From Candidatus Poribacteria bacterium (GTDB lineage: Bacteria > Poribacteria > WGA-4E > WGA-3G), in the NCBI GenBank assembly GCA_026702755.1, contig JAPPBX010000074.1:1-64000 (forward strand): a DNA stretch of 64,000 bases, read 5' to 3'. The notes below the pieces were generated by a model. That model searched no databases. It saw nothing but the letters and a program-made list of their open reading frames with translations, and was not told the origin of the DNA. Both the position numbers and the translations under genes were made by a program. Positions 5,860-15,485 of this stretch are shown here, one piece after another; positions within the stretch are counted from its first letter, which is position 1; every line of letters starts with the position of its first letter.

Positions 5860-8553
5860 ATGTATTACAGTAAATACATTAAACCGATTGTTTTCGCGCT
5901 CACTATTTTTATAGGCGTTTTGATGTGCGCGTTTGCGACGGTTATAGCAGATGAACACTCCGAAGAGCCGGAAGAAGTAGAAGCTACGAACGAGGCGGAA
6001 ACGACTGAAGAAGCATCCGAAGCGGATGCTCCCGTGAGGCTTGAAAGTCTTGTTGTCGTGGGTAGCCGTGCGCAACCGCGCTCCGTTTTGGATTCGGCAG
6101 TACCGATCGATATTGTGTCAAACGAAGCCTTTGAAAAGCAGGGTGGCGCGGATCTACCGGACCTGCTGAGAACTTTGGTTCCATCATATAACGTCAATAC
6201 ACAGCCGATTAGCGATGCGTCAACAGTGGTGCGTCCGGCGAATTTACGGGGACTCGCCCCAGACCATACACTGGTGCTCGTCAATGGCAAGCGGCGACAC
6301 CGTGCGGCAGTGATTCACTGGCTCGGAAATGGTCTGTCTGATGGCTCACAGGGACCTGACCTTGCACCTATTCCTGCAATTGCACTGCAACAGGTAGAGG
6401 TCCTCCGTGATGGCGCATCCGCGCAATATGGGTCGGACGCTATTGCTGGCGTGATGAATTTTCAATTGAAAGACAACTACGAAGGCGGTTCGTTTGAATT
6501 TAAACCCGGTATCTACCAATACGGCGACGGTCGGCAATTTGCGCTCGCTGGTAACATCGGTTTAGGGAATCCAGACGCGTGGAGTAGTCTCAGTTTTGAA
6601 TACGGGGGTGCAGATCCGACCATCCGGTCTGTCCAACGTAATGATGCCATAAGGTTGATTAACGCAGGCAATTTTAGTGTGAAAGACCCGGCGCAAATTT
6701 GGGGACAGCCGATTATAGAGAATGATGTCAAATTGTTTGCCAACTACGGCGCTACCCTCACAGATACCATCGAGTTCTATGGGCATGCCAACTACGCCCG
6801 CAAGCGGGTTGAAGGTGGGTTCTATTTCCGAAACCCAAACACTCGCAATGGCGTGTTTAGCCCAAGCGGGAAGGATGGTACGTTGCTCGTCGGAGATCTG
6901 CGGGGTTTGTCAGCCGAGATGGCGGATTGGGAAACCCGCAAGGCGGCAGCGGAAGCTGCTGGAGAGGAGTTCACCGAACTCTCACCTCACGACGCTGACG
7001 ATATCCCGATAGTCAACGACGTTCCTGACCCCGAACGGTTGCAAGCCGTCAAGAATGACCCGAATCTATTCAATTTCCAAGAGATGTTCCCAGGCGGATT
7101 CACACCCAGATTCGGTGCATTCATGTGGGATAGTTCCGTGGTCGTTGGCGTTAAAGGCACCGCGCTCAGAGACACGTTGGGTAAGGACTTAACATGGGAT
7201 CTGAGCGGCTCTTTCGGACGCAACCATGCTGATTTCTTTATCTTCAACACTGTTAATGCTTCGCTCGGTCCAGATACACCGACATATTTTGATCCGGGTG
7301 ACTATATCCAGACGGATTATAACCTCAACTTTGATGTAACCTATCCGCTCAGCGACATGGTGTTCCTCGCTTCGGGTTTGGAATATCGGGACGAAGGATT
7401 TGAAATCATAGAGGGCGAACGCGAGTCGCATCAGATCGGGCCCCTCGCAGCGCAAGGCTTCACTGCCGCATCCAATGGATTTTCGGGGTTCAGCCCGGTT
7501 GCAGCAGGCAAGTGGTACCGTTCCAACGTTGCGATGTATCTGGAAAGTGAAATCAGACCGATTGATCCGCTCCTGATCGCGCTTGCTGTGCGTGGTGAAC
7601 AATTTGAGCTTTTCGGTAGCACCCTGAACTACAAAGCCGCTGTAAACTACAAGGTTACGGAAACAATGCGGTTGCGGGGAAGTTATAGTACCGGGTTCCG
7701 CGCGCCGACACCCGGACAGCAAAATACGTTCAACATTACCACTGAATACGATTTTGAGAAGGGTGACCTCGTTAATAAAGGAACAATTCCTTCCACCAAC
7801 CCGGCTGTTGATGTCGTGACAGGCAAGGAAGATAACTCGCTTGACCCAGAAACATCAAATAACTTCACAGGTGGATTTACCGTTGATATTTTGGGCGTAA
7901 ATTTCACGGTGGACTTTTTTGATATTCGGCTGAAAAATCGGTTATCGGTGTCCCAACACTTTGCATTGACTGACGCGCAGAAGGCGCAGCTCATCACCGC
8001 AGGTGTAACCAGTGCAGCGAATCTGGAAACATTCCAGTTCTTTATCAACGACTTCAGTACCACAACCAACGGTATTGACTTTGTTGTTACAGCACCAATA
8101 CCCAACGGAAACCTCATCGCCGTGTATAACTTCACGAACACCACAGTTACCGATCACAATCCGGACACACTGGACGATCATCGAATCAGGGAACTGCAAG
8201 AGAATTTACCCGCACACCGCGGCACCCTGACTGTTGCGCAATCCATAACGGATGCGTGGGGGGTGCTCGGGCGCGCCAGTTATTTCAGCGGTTGGTTTGA
8301 TTCTGAAGATTTCTTACAGAATCCAGATGTGGAAGGGACTGGAGAATACACTGGAAGGGTTATTTTCGACTTAGAAACCTCTTACACCGTGGGGGCCGGA
8401 TTGACGCTCACGCTCGGTGGAAGAAATATCCTTAATACCTTTCCCGATGAAAATCCGAATGGTGCCGATTCTGTCGGCAACAAATATGGGCAGTTCAGTC
8501 CGTTCGGTTTTGATGGGGCGTACTGGTATGCTAAAGTCGGATACAGTTTCTAA
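5860..8553 (+). CDS. TonB-dependent outer-membrane receptor (first of tandem pair)
   Basis: An 897-residue protein. A signal peptide (1-30, ending VIA) is followed by an acidic linker (31-58) and a TonB-box-like segment LESLVVVGSR (61-70). The plug domain contains LPDLLRTLVPSYNV, VNGKRRHR and VEVLRDGASAQYGSDAIAG (179-197), then a 22-strand-type barrel ends in the aromatic WYAKVGYSF. Such receptors import siderophores, cobalamin, glycans or other ligands using TonB energy; the ligand cannot be predicted. Ribosome binding site AAAGGGGA precedes ATG 5860. No TonB, ExbBD or permease gene is nearby. The next gene is a clear paralogue. Confidence 0.9.
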   Translation: MYYSKYIKPIVFALTIFIGVLMCAFATVIADEHSEEPEEVEATNEAETTEEASEADAPVRLESLVVVGSRAQPRSVLDSAVPIDIVSNEAFEKQGGADLPDLLRTLVPSYNVNTQPISDASTVVRPANLRGLAPDHTLVLVNGKRRHRAAVIHWLGNGLSDGSQGPDLAPIPAIALQQVEVLRDGASAQYGSDAIAGVMNFQLKDNYEGGSFEFKPGIYQYGDGRQFALAGNIGLGNPDAWSSLSFEYGGADPTIRSVQRNDAIRLINAGNFSVKDPAQIWGQPIIENDVKLFANYGATLTDTIEFYGHANYARKRVEGGFYFRNPNTRNGVFSPSGKDGTLLVGDLRGLSAEMADWETRKAAAEAAGEEFTELSPHDADDIPIVNDVPDPERLQAVKNDPNLFNFQEMFPGGFTPRFGAFMWDSSVVVGVKGTALRDTLGKDLTWDLSGSFGRNHADFFIFNTVNASLGPDTPTYFDPGDYIQTDYNLNFDVTYPLSDMVFLASGLEYRDEGFEIIEGERESHQIGPLAAQGFTAASNGFSGFSPVAAGKWYRSNVAMYLESEIRPIDPLLIALAVRGEQFELFGSTLNYKAAVNYKVTETMRLRGSYSTGFRAPTPGQQNTFNITTEYDFEKGDLVNKGTIPSTNPAVDVVTGKEDNSLDPETSNNFTGGFTVDILGVNFTVDFFDIRLKNRLSVSQHFALTDAQKAQLITAGVTSAANLETFQFFINDFSTTTNGIDFVVTAPIPNGNLIAVYNFTNTTVTDHNPDTLDDHRIRELQENLPAHRGTLTVAQSITDAWGVLGRASYFSGWFDSEDFLQNPDVEGTGEYTGRVIFDLETSYTVGAGLTLTLGGRNILNTFPDENPNGADSVGNKYGQFSPFGFDGAYWYAKVGYSF

Positions 8554-8591
8554 ACCTATTTCCTGAAAAGTGCTATATGCTTTTCGCAAAA

Positions 8592-8612
8592 GGCGCGGTT
8601 TTTAACCGCGCC
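8592..8612. repeat. Palindrome between the TonB receptor genes
   Basis: A perfect 9-bp stem, GGCGCGGTT-TTT-AACCGCGCC. It belongs to the same REP-like family as 2861-2881. It may act as a transcript-end hairpin, but no T-run follows. Confidence 0.55.
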
Positions 8613-8688
8613 TATTCCATTTGTATTAAATTTATAATTCTGTTTTAGATAAGGGTGTCTTTTCAAAAATAATGAAGGAGATTCATTT

Positions 8689-11400
8689 ATGAAAGTCGCA
8701 CTTGCTTTTAAAACGTTACTGCTTCTGATGCATGGTGTTTTAGTTATTTTTATAAGTTTGGCATCTATAGCGGTAGCACAGGAAACTGAAATGGAATCAA
8801 GCGATGCAGCCTCTGAACAGGAGGTCATAACGCTTGAGGGTGTCGTTGTAGTCGGGACGCGTGCGGAACCGCGCTCGGTTCTTGAATCTGCTGTCCCAAT
8901 CGATGTTTTACCGAGTGATGATTTCGTCAAACAGGGAAGCACGGATTTGCCGGACCTGTTGAGAAACTTAGTCCCCTCTTATAACGTTAATGCGCAGCCC
9001 ATCGCTGATGCGGCTACTGTCGTCCGCCCAGCGAATCTGCGCGGGTTGGCACCAGATCACACGTTGTTATTGGTTAATGGTAAACGCCGCCACCGTGCCT
9101 CCGTAATTGCTTGGCTCGGAAATGGATTGTCCGATGGTGCGCAAGGTGCTGATCTTTCTCCTATCCCTTCCATCGCACTGAAACAGGTGGAGGTACTACG
9201 AGATGGTGCCTCGGCGCAATACGGTTCGGATGCGATCGCGGGTGTCATGAACCTGCAGCTCAAAGACAGTTATGAAGGCGGATCTTTTGAAATCAAACCG
9301 GGTATTTTCCAAGCGGGTGACGGTCTTACCTACGCTCTCGCTGGGAATATCGGTTTGGGGCGGGAAGATCTCTGGACGAATCTGAGTTTAGAATACGGTG
9401 GCATGAATGAGACAGACCGCTCAGTCCAACGGGATGATGCCGCTGCCCTTATCAGTGCTGGGAATACGGATGTCGCTGACCCGGCGCAACCGTGGGGACA
9501 CCCGATTATTAGAAACGACATCAAGCTTTTTGCGAACTACGGTGCGGGCATCACCGATGACATTAAGTTCTACGGTCATGCGAACTACGCACAGAAGGAG
9601 GTTGAAGGCGGTTTCTACTTCCGAAATCCCAATACCCGAGGTGCTGTGTTTAGTAATGATGATGGTGGGACGCTGCTTGTCGGAAATTTACGAGGTTTAA
9701 CAGCGGAAATGGCGGAGTGGGAAACCCGAAAGGCGGAGTGGGAAACCCAAAATGTGGCAGCAGTGGAAGCCGGGGAGGCGTTCCCTGAACCGTCGCCTCA
9801 CGATGCTGACGATATTCCTATAAACAACAACGTTCCTGATCCGGTTGCCTTACAACAGGTATCCAGTGACCCGAATCTTTTCACATTCCAAGAACTCTTT
9901 CCGGGTGGGTTTACCCCTCGCTTCGGTGCTGATACCCAAGATGCTTCGCTCCTCGTTGGTCTGAAGGGAACAATCGCGGACGACTTAGGGTGGGATTTGA
10001 GTGCTTCCTATGGACGGCACGCCTCCGATTTCTTTATCAGAAATACAGTCAATGCCTCACTTGGACCCGACACACCGACTGAATTTGATCCGGGTGATTA
10101 TATCCAAGCAGATACGAACATTAACCTTGATCTGACCTATCCATTGCACGATATGGTGTTCCTCGCTTCCGGGCTGGAATATCGAACAGAAACGTTTGAG
10201 ATTGTGCAGGGACAGGTTGAGTCTTGGGAGATCGGTCCGTTGGCGAGTCAAGGGTTTAGTTCAGGATCGAATGGGTTCCCCGGCTTCAGTGATATTGCCG
10301 CAGGGAGTTGGACCCGTTCTAATTTCGCTGGTTATTTGGAAAGTGAGTTGAGACCTCTTGACTTCTGGACGGTTAATGCCGCTGTCCGTGGTGAGTACTT
10401 TGACGATTTTGGTAGCACAGTCAACTACAAAATCGCGACGAACTATGGCATTGCCGACACGCTCAAATCACTGCTTTCGGTTGATCCGGGTGTTGATCTG
10501 AGGGTACGCGGTGGTTACAGCACCGGTTTCAGAGCGCCCACACCGGGACAGCAGAATGCCTTTAACGTCACAACGGAGTTCGGTGAGAACAATACGTTAG
10601 TCAATAAGGGGACGATTCCTTCCACACATGGTGCCGCACGTTTGGTAGGTGGTAAGGCACTTGAACCGGAAAAGTCGAAGAATTTCACGGTTGGCACGGT
10701 GGTCAGTCACGCTATTGCGAGTATCACGATCGACTATTTCAACATCAAAGTAGAAGACCGGCTGGCACCTTCACGGGACTTCAACCGTGGCACAGATATT
10801 ACCGAAGCACAAATCCAGCAGCTTGTCGCTGAAGGTATCACGAGTGCAGGAAATTTACAGGAATTCCGATTCTTTACCAATGAATTTGAGACGAGCACCC
10901 AAGGGATTGATGTGATTCTCACGGCACCCATATTGGACGGTACGCTGAGTGTTGCTTACAACTATACCGAAACAGAGGTAACTAAGCACAATCCAGATAT
11001 TCTCAACGAAGTCCGTATCAACCTAATACAGGAAGGGATACCACGGCATCGTGGAAATGTGACCTTGACCCAAGCTATCGGCAACAGTTTGGGGGTATTG
11101 GGCAGAGTGAATTATTACGGTCCTTGGTACGAGAATGCGGTAGGCGCGCAAACCTACAGTGAGGCGTTTTTGGTGGACCTTGAAGTCAGTTACGCAATCG
11201 TTGAAAACTTAGGCATCACAATTGGCGTGAATAATGTTCTCAATGTTGAACCGGATAATATTACTGAGGCAGAGGGGCCTGACGTACCCTTTGATATTAA
11301 AGAGTTTCCTGCCAGAATCGTTGGTAGACCCTTCGGTGAGTATAGTCCGTATGGGTTTGGCGGTGCGTTCTGGTATACTAAAGTTGGTTATAGTTTTTAG
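8689..11400 (+). CDS. TonB-dependent outer-membrane receptor (second of tandem pair)
   Basis: A 903-residue paralogue of the upstream receptor. A signal peptide (1-30, ending AVA), VVVVGTRAEPRS, the plug sequence VLRDGASAQYGSDAIAG and the C-terminal WYTKVGYSF all line up with its neighbour. The plug is nearly identical while the barrel loops diverge, as expected if the two copies have specialised for different ligands. One difference is an internally duplicated AEWETRKAEWETQ segment near residue 345. GAAGGAG at 8674-8680 sets ATG 8689. It is probably co-transcribed with the first receptor or reads through the 8592 palindrome. Confidence 0.9.
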   Translation: MKVALAFKTLLLLMHGVLVIFISLASIAVAQETEMESSDAASEQEVITLEGVVVVGTRAEPRSVLESAVPIDVLPSDDFVKQGSTDLPDLLRNLVPSYNVNAQPIADAATVVRPANLRGLAPDHTLLLVNGKRRHRASVIAWLGNGLSDGAQGADLSPIPSIALKQVEVLRDGASAQYGSDAIAGVMNLQLKDSYEGGSFEIKPGIFQAGDGLTYALAGNIGLGREDLWTNLSLEYGGMNETDRSVQRDDAAALISAGNTDVADPAQPWGHPIIRNDIKLFANYGAGITDDIKFYGHANYAQKEVEGGFYFRNPNTRGAVFSNDDGGTLLVGNLRGLTAEMAEWETRKAEWETQNVAAVEAGEAFPEPSPHDADDIPINNNVPDPVALQQVSSDPNLFTFQELFPGGFTPRFGADTQDASLLVGLKGTIADDLGWDLSASYGRHASDFFIRNTVNASLGPDTPTEFDPGDYIQADTNINLDLTYPLHDMVFLASGLEYRTETFEIVQGQVESWEIGPLASQGFSSGSNGFPGFSDIAAGSWTRSNFAGYLESELRPLDFWTVNAAVRGEYFDDFGSTVNYKIATNYGIADTLKSLLSVDPGVDLRVRGGYSTGFRAPTPGQQNAFNVTTEFGENNTLVNKGTIPSTHGAARLVGGKALEPEKSKNFTVGTVVSHAIASITIDYFNIKVEDRLAPSRDFNRGTDITEAQIQQLVAEGITSAGNLQEFRFFTNEFETSTQGIDVILTAPILDGTLSVAYNYTETEVTKHNPDILNEVRINLIQEGIPRHRGNVTLTQAIGNSLGVLGRVNYYGPWYENAVGAQTYSEAFLVDLEVSYAIVENLGITIGVNNVLNVEPDNITEAEGPDVPFDIKEFPARIVGRPFGEYSPYGFGGAFWYTKVGYSF

Positions 11401-11450
11401 GATAGGACTTACGCAATTTTCTGATAATTAGGGACATTCCACATGCCGCT

Positions 11451-11471
11451 GGCGAGGTTTCAAACCTCGCC
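11451..11471. repeat. GGCGAGGTT-family palindrome after the TonB receptors
   Basis: GGCGAGGTT-TCA-AACCTCGCC is a perfect 9-bp stem lying 50 bases after the second receptor. It is the same family as the copies near 3850, 3898 and 59540. It could stabilise or end the receptor mRNA. Confidence 0.55.
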
Positions 11472-11607
11472 AGCAACGGAGCTGCGTGAGTTCTGTAGGA
11501 ATTATACAGTTTATATTTTGTGTTGGGAAGCGGTTTAAGACCGTTTCTCAAGGTGAAGAGAAGTCTTTATACTATTTTTTATATTTTTGTAAAGCGAGGT
11601 AATTGAA

Positions 11608-12444
11608 ATGAGCAATCAGTCCAGAGATGCAGAATATACAATGGGCCGCAGTGAGGAAGAGACACAACGCTTGATCGAGCAATCGCAGCTTTATGACGAT
11701 GTGACACGCCGCTTTTTCCTCAGAAGCGGTATCGCTAAAGGGATGAAAGTACTTGATGTCGGTAGTGGTGCCGGTGATGTGGCACTCACGCTCGCTGAAT
11801 TTGTTGGTCAGGAAGGAAAGGTCGTTGGTGTAGATGTCAACCCTGATGTTCTCAAAACAGCACAAGAACGAGCCGATGCAGCAGGTTTTTCAAACGTTGA
11901 ATTCATTGCCGGTGATGCCCGAACGCTTGAATTTCCAGACGACTTTGATGCCATCGTCGGTAGACTTGTCCTGTTGTATATGTCAGACCCAGCAGAGGCA
12001 CTTAAAACGTTGAGCACTCGTCTTCGCCCCGGCGGAATTGTCGCCTTTCAGGATACTGAACTCGCGCTCTACCGGACGGTTATACATCCGGATACACCTT
12101 TGATAAATCAGTTGGTTGAATGGGGGCTCACAGTGTTTGAACGTTCAGGGGCACATCTCAACATGGGAATGGAACTTTATCGGGTATTCGTTGATGCGGG
12201 TCTGCCTGAGCCTACCTTACACTTTGAGGCTCCGATGGGCGGTCCTGAGGGCTGGCCCGGGTTTGAGTATCTCGCCAACAGTTTTCGGAGCCTCGTTCCG
12301 CTTATGGAGGCGTATGGCATTGCGACAAGTGAAGAGATAGATATCGACACACTTGCAGATCGGATTCAAGCGGAAGTCACGACCTCAAAACGACCGCTCC
12401 TGTTGCCGCCGCACATCACAGCGTATGCCTCCCTACCGACGTAA
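11608..12444 (+). CDS. Class I SAM-dependent methyltransferase (first of tandem pair)
   Basis: A 278-residue Rossmann-fold methyltransferase. Motif I is VLDVGSGAGDVAL (48-60), followed by VVGVDVNPDVLKTA, FIAGDARTLEFP and the PGG turn in LRPGGIVAFQD. This pattern is that of the UbiE/Methyltransf_11 group, which methylates small molecules or quinone precursors; the substrate is unknown. GCGAGG lies 9 bases before ATG 11608. The gene is 13 bases upstream of a close paralogue and probably forms a two-gene operon with it. It has no membrane segment and is cytoplasmic. Confidence 0.85.
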   Translation: MSNQSRDAEYTMGRSEEETQRLIEQSQLYDDVTRRFFLRSGIAKGMKVLDVGSGAGDVALTLAEFVGQEGKVVGVDVNPDVLKTAQERADAAGFSNVEFIAGDARTLEFPDDFDAIVGRLVLLYMSDPAEALKTLSTRLRPGGIVAFQDTELALYRTVIHPDTPLINQLVEWGLTVFERSGAHLNMGMELYRVFVDAGLPEPTLHFEAPMGGPEGWPGFEYLANSFRSLVPLMEAYGIATSEEIDIDTLADRIQAEVTTSKRPLLLPPHITAYASLPT

Positions 12445-12457
12445 AAGGGATCGATGT

Positions 12458-13318
12458 ATGGCGAAAGATCAGGCGAAGAACTTGCCCGCGTCAAATAGCG
12501 ATGCTACCTATACGTTAGGGCGCACCTCCCACGAAACGGATCGTCTCATTGAGCAGTCAAGAATCTATGGGGACTCAACGCAACGTCTCTGCAGACGAGC
12601 CGGTATAACGAAAGGAATGCGGGTGCTGGAAATCGGTAGTGGTGCCGGTGATGTCGCACTCATGCTTGCTGAGCTCGTTGGGCAAGAGGGACAGGTTGTC
12701 GGTGTAGATGTCAATTCGGTAATTCTAAAAACCGCACGCCACCGCGCAACCGAAGCAGGTATGCGGAACGTTGAATTTATTGCTGGTGATGCGCGAACGC
12801 TTGATTTTGGGGATAAATTTGACGCTATTGTCGGGCGATTTGTGTTGATGTATATGGCGGATCCAGGAAAAGCTTTTGCCAAACTCGTAACGCATTTGAA
12901 TCCGCGTGGTATCGTCGCGTTTCAGGAGCCCGAATACACGCTTTACCCAGCACTCTCGCATCCGGACACGCCTCTCATGAACCAACTTGTTAGGTGGATC
13001 TTGGACGTGTTTGAACATTCAGGAGCACATCTTGACATGGGAATCGGTCTTTATCGTGCTTTTGTTGACGCAGGTTTGCCACCACCAACGATGCATCTTG
13101 AGTCTCCAATCGGTGCCGCTAAAACATGGGCAGGCTACCGATATATGGCGACTATTTTCCAAAGTCTCCTTCCGCTTTTAGAGAAGTACGGACTTGCGAC
13201 AGTCGATCAGGTAGATGTCAATACGTTAGCTGCACGTCTTCGGCAGGAGGTACTCGCATCGAAACGTCCGTTTTTCTTACCGCTACATATAACTGCGTAT
13301 GCAGTACGCTCAACCTGA
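12458..13318 (+). CDS. Class I SAM-dependent methyltransferase (second of tandem pair)
   Basis: A 286-residue paralogue of the preceding protein. It has motif I VLEIGSGAGDVAL (57-69), VVGVDVNSVILKTA, FIAGDARTLDF and the same C-terminal pattern (LLASKRP-type ending followed by LHITAYA). ATG 12458 is preferred because AAAGGGA lies just upstream and the paralogue alignment begins there; a frame extending back to 12353 would overlap the first gene. Both copies keep the TLGR/TMGR N-terminal motif followed by ET(D/Q)RLIEQS. The substrate is unknown. Confidence 0.85.
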   Translation: MAKDQAKNLPASNSDATYTLGRTSHETDRLIEQSRIYGDSTQRLCRRAGITKGMRVLEIGSGAGDVALMLAELVGQEGQVVGVDVNSVILKTARHRATEAGMRNVEFIAGDARTLDFGDKFDAIVGRFVLMYMADPGKAFAKLVTHLNPRGIVAFQEPEYTLYPALSHPDTPLMNQLVRWILDVFEHSGAHLDMGIGLYRAFVDAGLPPPTMHLESPIGAAKTWAGYRYMATIFQSLLPLLEKYGLATVDQVDVNTLAARLRQEVLASKRPFFLPLHITAYAVRST

Positions 13319-13418
13319 ATTAACTGAGGATGGTGAAGTCGCATCCTTGGTGCGACAATTTCTGATGATAACAACCGATGGTTGATAAACTGAAAAGGAT
13401 AAAAAATGTAATTTTGGG

Positions 13419-13447
13419 TTGATATGCGGATTGAAATGTGGTATAAT
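13419..13447 (+). promoter_or_regulatory. Strong sigma-70 promoter of the rpsF-dnaB cluster
   Basis: TTGATA (13419-13424), a 17-base spacer and TATAAT (13442-13447), with an extended -10 TGG. The leader to TTG 13600 is about 145 bases, long enough for bS6:bS18-type autoregulation, but no specific bS6/bS18-binding motif was identified. Confidence 0.7.
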
Positions 13448-13599
13448 TTATTACATAAAATTAACTTAACATAATTCCATCTAACCTATAATCGCGCTTT
13501 TGGTGCGCGTGCGTCAGATGGGGTTCACTTAATTAATCTCTGCTCCCTGCTTTTATTGTAGTGGCAGTGGAGCCATTAGTCCGAAGAGAGGCACGAAAT

Positions 13600-14070
13600 T
13601 TGAAACCTTACGAACTCCTGCTTATCATCACGCCTGACCACGATGAAAACGAAGCAGAGGCTCTTACGAATCAAGTGAAGGGCATTATTGAAAACGGGGG
13701 TACCCTCCTGAAAGTTGATCCGTGGGGCAAGAAGCGACTCGCCTATCCAATCCGGAAACGGAGTGAAGGCTATTATGTGCTCTATATTTTTGAGTGCGAA
13801 ACGAGTTTTGTCGCGGAACTGAACCAATCCTTGCATGTCATTGAAGCGATTTTGCGCTATATGGTCGTCCAATATGAGGATGATATTGAGAAGTTGAAAG
13901 CGGAACTCACCGGCGAGACAGGCGAGGATAAGGAATCGACGTCAGATGAGAAACCCACATCGGATCAAGAATCAACACCGAGTGAAGATTCGACATCGGG
14001 TGATGATACAGCAACTGAAGAGACAACAGATGATGATGCAGCGGCTGAAGATGCAACAGAATCTGCCTAA
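13600..14070 (+). CDS. rpsF: 30S ribosomal protein bS6
   Basis: A 156-residue protein. The N-terminal KPYELLLIITP, the central WGKKRLAYPIRKRSEGYYVLYIF and ILRYMVVQYEDD are diagnostic of bS6, which binds 16S rRNA together with bS18. TTG 13600 is chosen because bS6 normally begins M-(R/K)-x-Y-E and GAGAGG lies 8 bases upstream; GTG codons at 13561 and 13567 would add an unusual extension. The last ~50 residues are an acidic Thr/Glu/Asp-rich tail, longer than usual but reminiscent of the glutamate tail in other species. It heads the rpsF-ssb-rpsR-rplI-dnaB cluster. Confidence 0.95.
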   Translation: MKPYELLLIITPDHDENEAEALTNQVKGIIENGGTLLKVDPWGKKRLAYPIRKRSEGYYVLYIFECETSFVAELNQSLHVIEAILRYMVVQYEDDIEKLKAELTGETGEDKESTSDEKPTSDQESTPSEDSTSGDDTATEETTDDDAAAEDATESA

Positions 14071-14153
14071 ATAAGCGTCATCTAAATTTAAGCGAGTTTT
14101 TGGCTTGTAGGCAACCTCCAAAGGTCCGAGCCTACAGATGAAGAGGAGAAACC

Positions 14154-14624
14154 ATGGCAAGTTACAACAAGGTCATCTTGATGGGAAATCTGACTCGCGA
14201 CCCTGAAGTAAAATTCCTGCCGAGCGGGACAGCTGTCGCGAATTTTGGGTTGGCTATGAATGAAAGTTACACGGATCAGCAGACTGGTGAAAAGAAAGAG
14301 TCCGCCTGTTTTGTTGACGTAGAAGCATGGGGTAGACAAGCTGAGATTGTAGGTGAATATTTCAGTAAAGGCAGACCGATTTTGGTTGAAGGTTCCCTCA
14401 AATACGATTCGTGGGAAGCCGAGGATGGCACTAAGCGGAACCGACTTAAAGTCCGCCTGCAACGGTTCCAATTTGTTGGGCGACGCGATGAAGATGAGAT
14501 GGGCGGTGGTTACGCGGATGCTCAACCTGCAGCGGCACCAACACAGTCCGCGCCTTATGAAGATGCGCCTGCACCTGCACCGAGCAGCACACCTTCCGCA
14601 ACGGAAGACGACATCCCGTTTTAA
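14154..14624 (+). CDS. ssb: Single-stranded DNA-binding protein
   Basis: A 156-residue protein. The N-terminal OB fold (VILMGNLTRDPEVKFLPSG, then ANFGLAMNESY and ILVEGSLKYDSWE) is followed by a Pro/Ala-rich linker and the conserved acidic tip DDIPF, which recruits replication and repair proteins. ATG 14154 follows GAGGAG. Its place between rpsF and rpsR is the standard arrangement. Confidence 0.95.
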   Translation: MASYNKVILMGNLTRDPEVKFLPSGTAVANFGLAMNESYTDQQTGEKKESACFVDVEAWGRQAEIVGEYFSKGRPILVEGSLKYDSWEAEDGTKRNRLKVRLQRFQFVGRRDEDEMGGGYADAQPAAAPTQSAPYEDAPAPAPSSTPSATEDDIPF

Positions 14625-14630
14625 ATATGG

Positions 14631-14750
14631 CTATCAGCCGTCGGCGATCAGGCATCAGTCTATTAACCATCGGTTCTCTATCAGCAAAGACCGCGTTGAC
14701 GACGCGATCTTTGCTGATTGCTGATTGCTGACCACTGACGGCTATACTAA
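14631..14750. repeat. Hairpin repeat between ssb and rpsR
   Basis: TCAGCAAAGACCGCG (14681-14695) pairs with CGCG-ATCTTTGCTGA (14703-14717). Flanking CTGATTGCTGATTGCTGA-like runs add outer pairing. It belongs to the same loose family as the repeats before mlaF, before dprA and at 61585-61624. It may attenuate or stabilise the ribosomal operon mRNA. Confidence 0.5.
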
Positions 14751-14769
14751 AAAAAGGAACTGAATTGAT

Positions 14770-14970
14770 ATGGCATTCCGTCGCAGGCAGCGCTACAACA
14801 AAATTGAGTCTTTCGACTACAAAGATGTAGATATGCTGCGAAAATTTATTAATGAACGTGGCAAAATTGTGAGTCGCCGGGTTACGGGACTATCGGCGAA
14901 ACAACAGCGAATGGTGACGCGTGCAGTGAAGCGCGCACGCAATATGGCACTCTTGCCATTTACACGATAG
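14770..14970 (+). CDS. rpsR: 30S ribosomal protein bS18
   Basis: A 66-residue basic protein. [19 protein letters not shown] and the C-terminal [11 protein letters not shown] are the bS18 signature. It pairs with bS6 on the 30S platform. AAGGAA lies upstream of ATG 14770, and the length is normal for the family. Confidence 0.95.
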   Translation: MAFRRRQRYNKIESFDYKDVDMLRKFINERGKIVSRRVTGLSAKQQRMVTRAVKRARNMALLPFTR

Positions 14971-15036
14971 ATAAAAGTGGGGTTTCAGGCATAATAGAAC
15001 CGGTTGCCCTACAAAAAATAGTTTAGGTTTTCAATT

Positions 15037-15483
15037 ATGGAAGTGATTCTAAAGAAAAGTGTGGAAGGGCTCGGGGCACCGGGCGATGTATTGAAGGTCG
15101 CAGATGGCTATGCACGCAACTACCTGATCCCGATGCAGCTGGCGGTGCATGCAACGGAACGGAATCGTCGCCACCTTGAGCATGAGAAACGAGTAATTGA
15201 CCACCAGGAAGCGAAAGATAAAGAGCACGCGCAGGAAATCGCTGCGCAGATGGCTGGTGTTACATGCACACTGAGTCGGCGTGCCGGCGAAAACGACCGG
15301 CTTTTTGGTTCTGTTACCTCTATGGATATTGCTGAGGTTGTACGGGCTCAGGGCTTCGACTTGGAACGCCGATTCTTTGAACTTGTAGAACCGATTCGTG
15401 AACTCGGTGTGTTTATGGTGCCCGTCAGGTTGCATACGGATGTTATTGTTGAACTCCGTGTTGTTGTTGAACGTGAAGAATAA
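15037..15483 (+). CDS. rplI: 50S ribosomal protein bL9
   Basis: A 148-residue protein. The N-terminal EVILKKSVEGLGAPGDVLKV and GYARNYLIP are the bL9 signature. The long central helix and the C-terminal domain (GENDRLFGSVTS, then ELGVFMVPVRLH) are complete. It follows rpsR and is followed after 2 bases by dnaB, so dnaB translation may be coupled. Confidence 0.95.
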   Translation: MEVILKKSVEGLGAPGDVLKVADGYARNYLIPMQLAVHATERNRRHLEHEKRVIDHQEAKDKEHAQEIAAQMAGVTCTLSRRAGENDRLFGSVTSMDIAEVVRAQGFDLERRFFELVEPIRELGVFMVPVRLHTDVIVELRVVVEREE

Positions 15484-15485
15484 TT

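Noticed and set aside
12353-12457. Upstream extension of the second methyltransferase
   Set aside because: It overlaps the end of the first methyltransferase in another frame; the paralogue alignment and Shine-Dalgarno site support ATG 12458.
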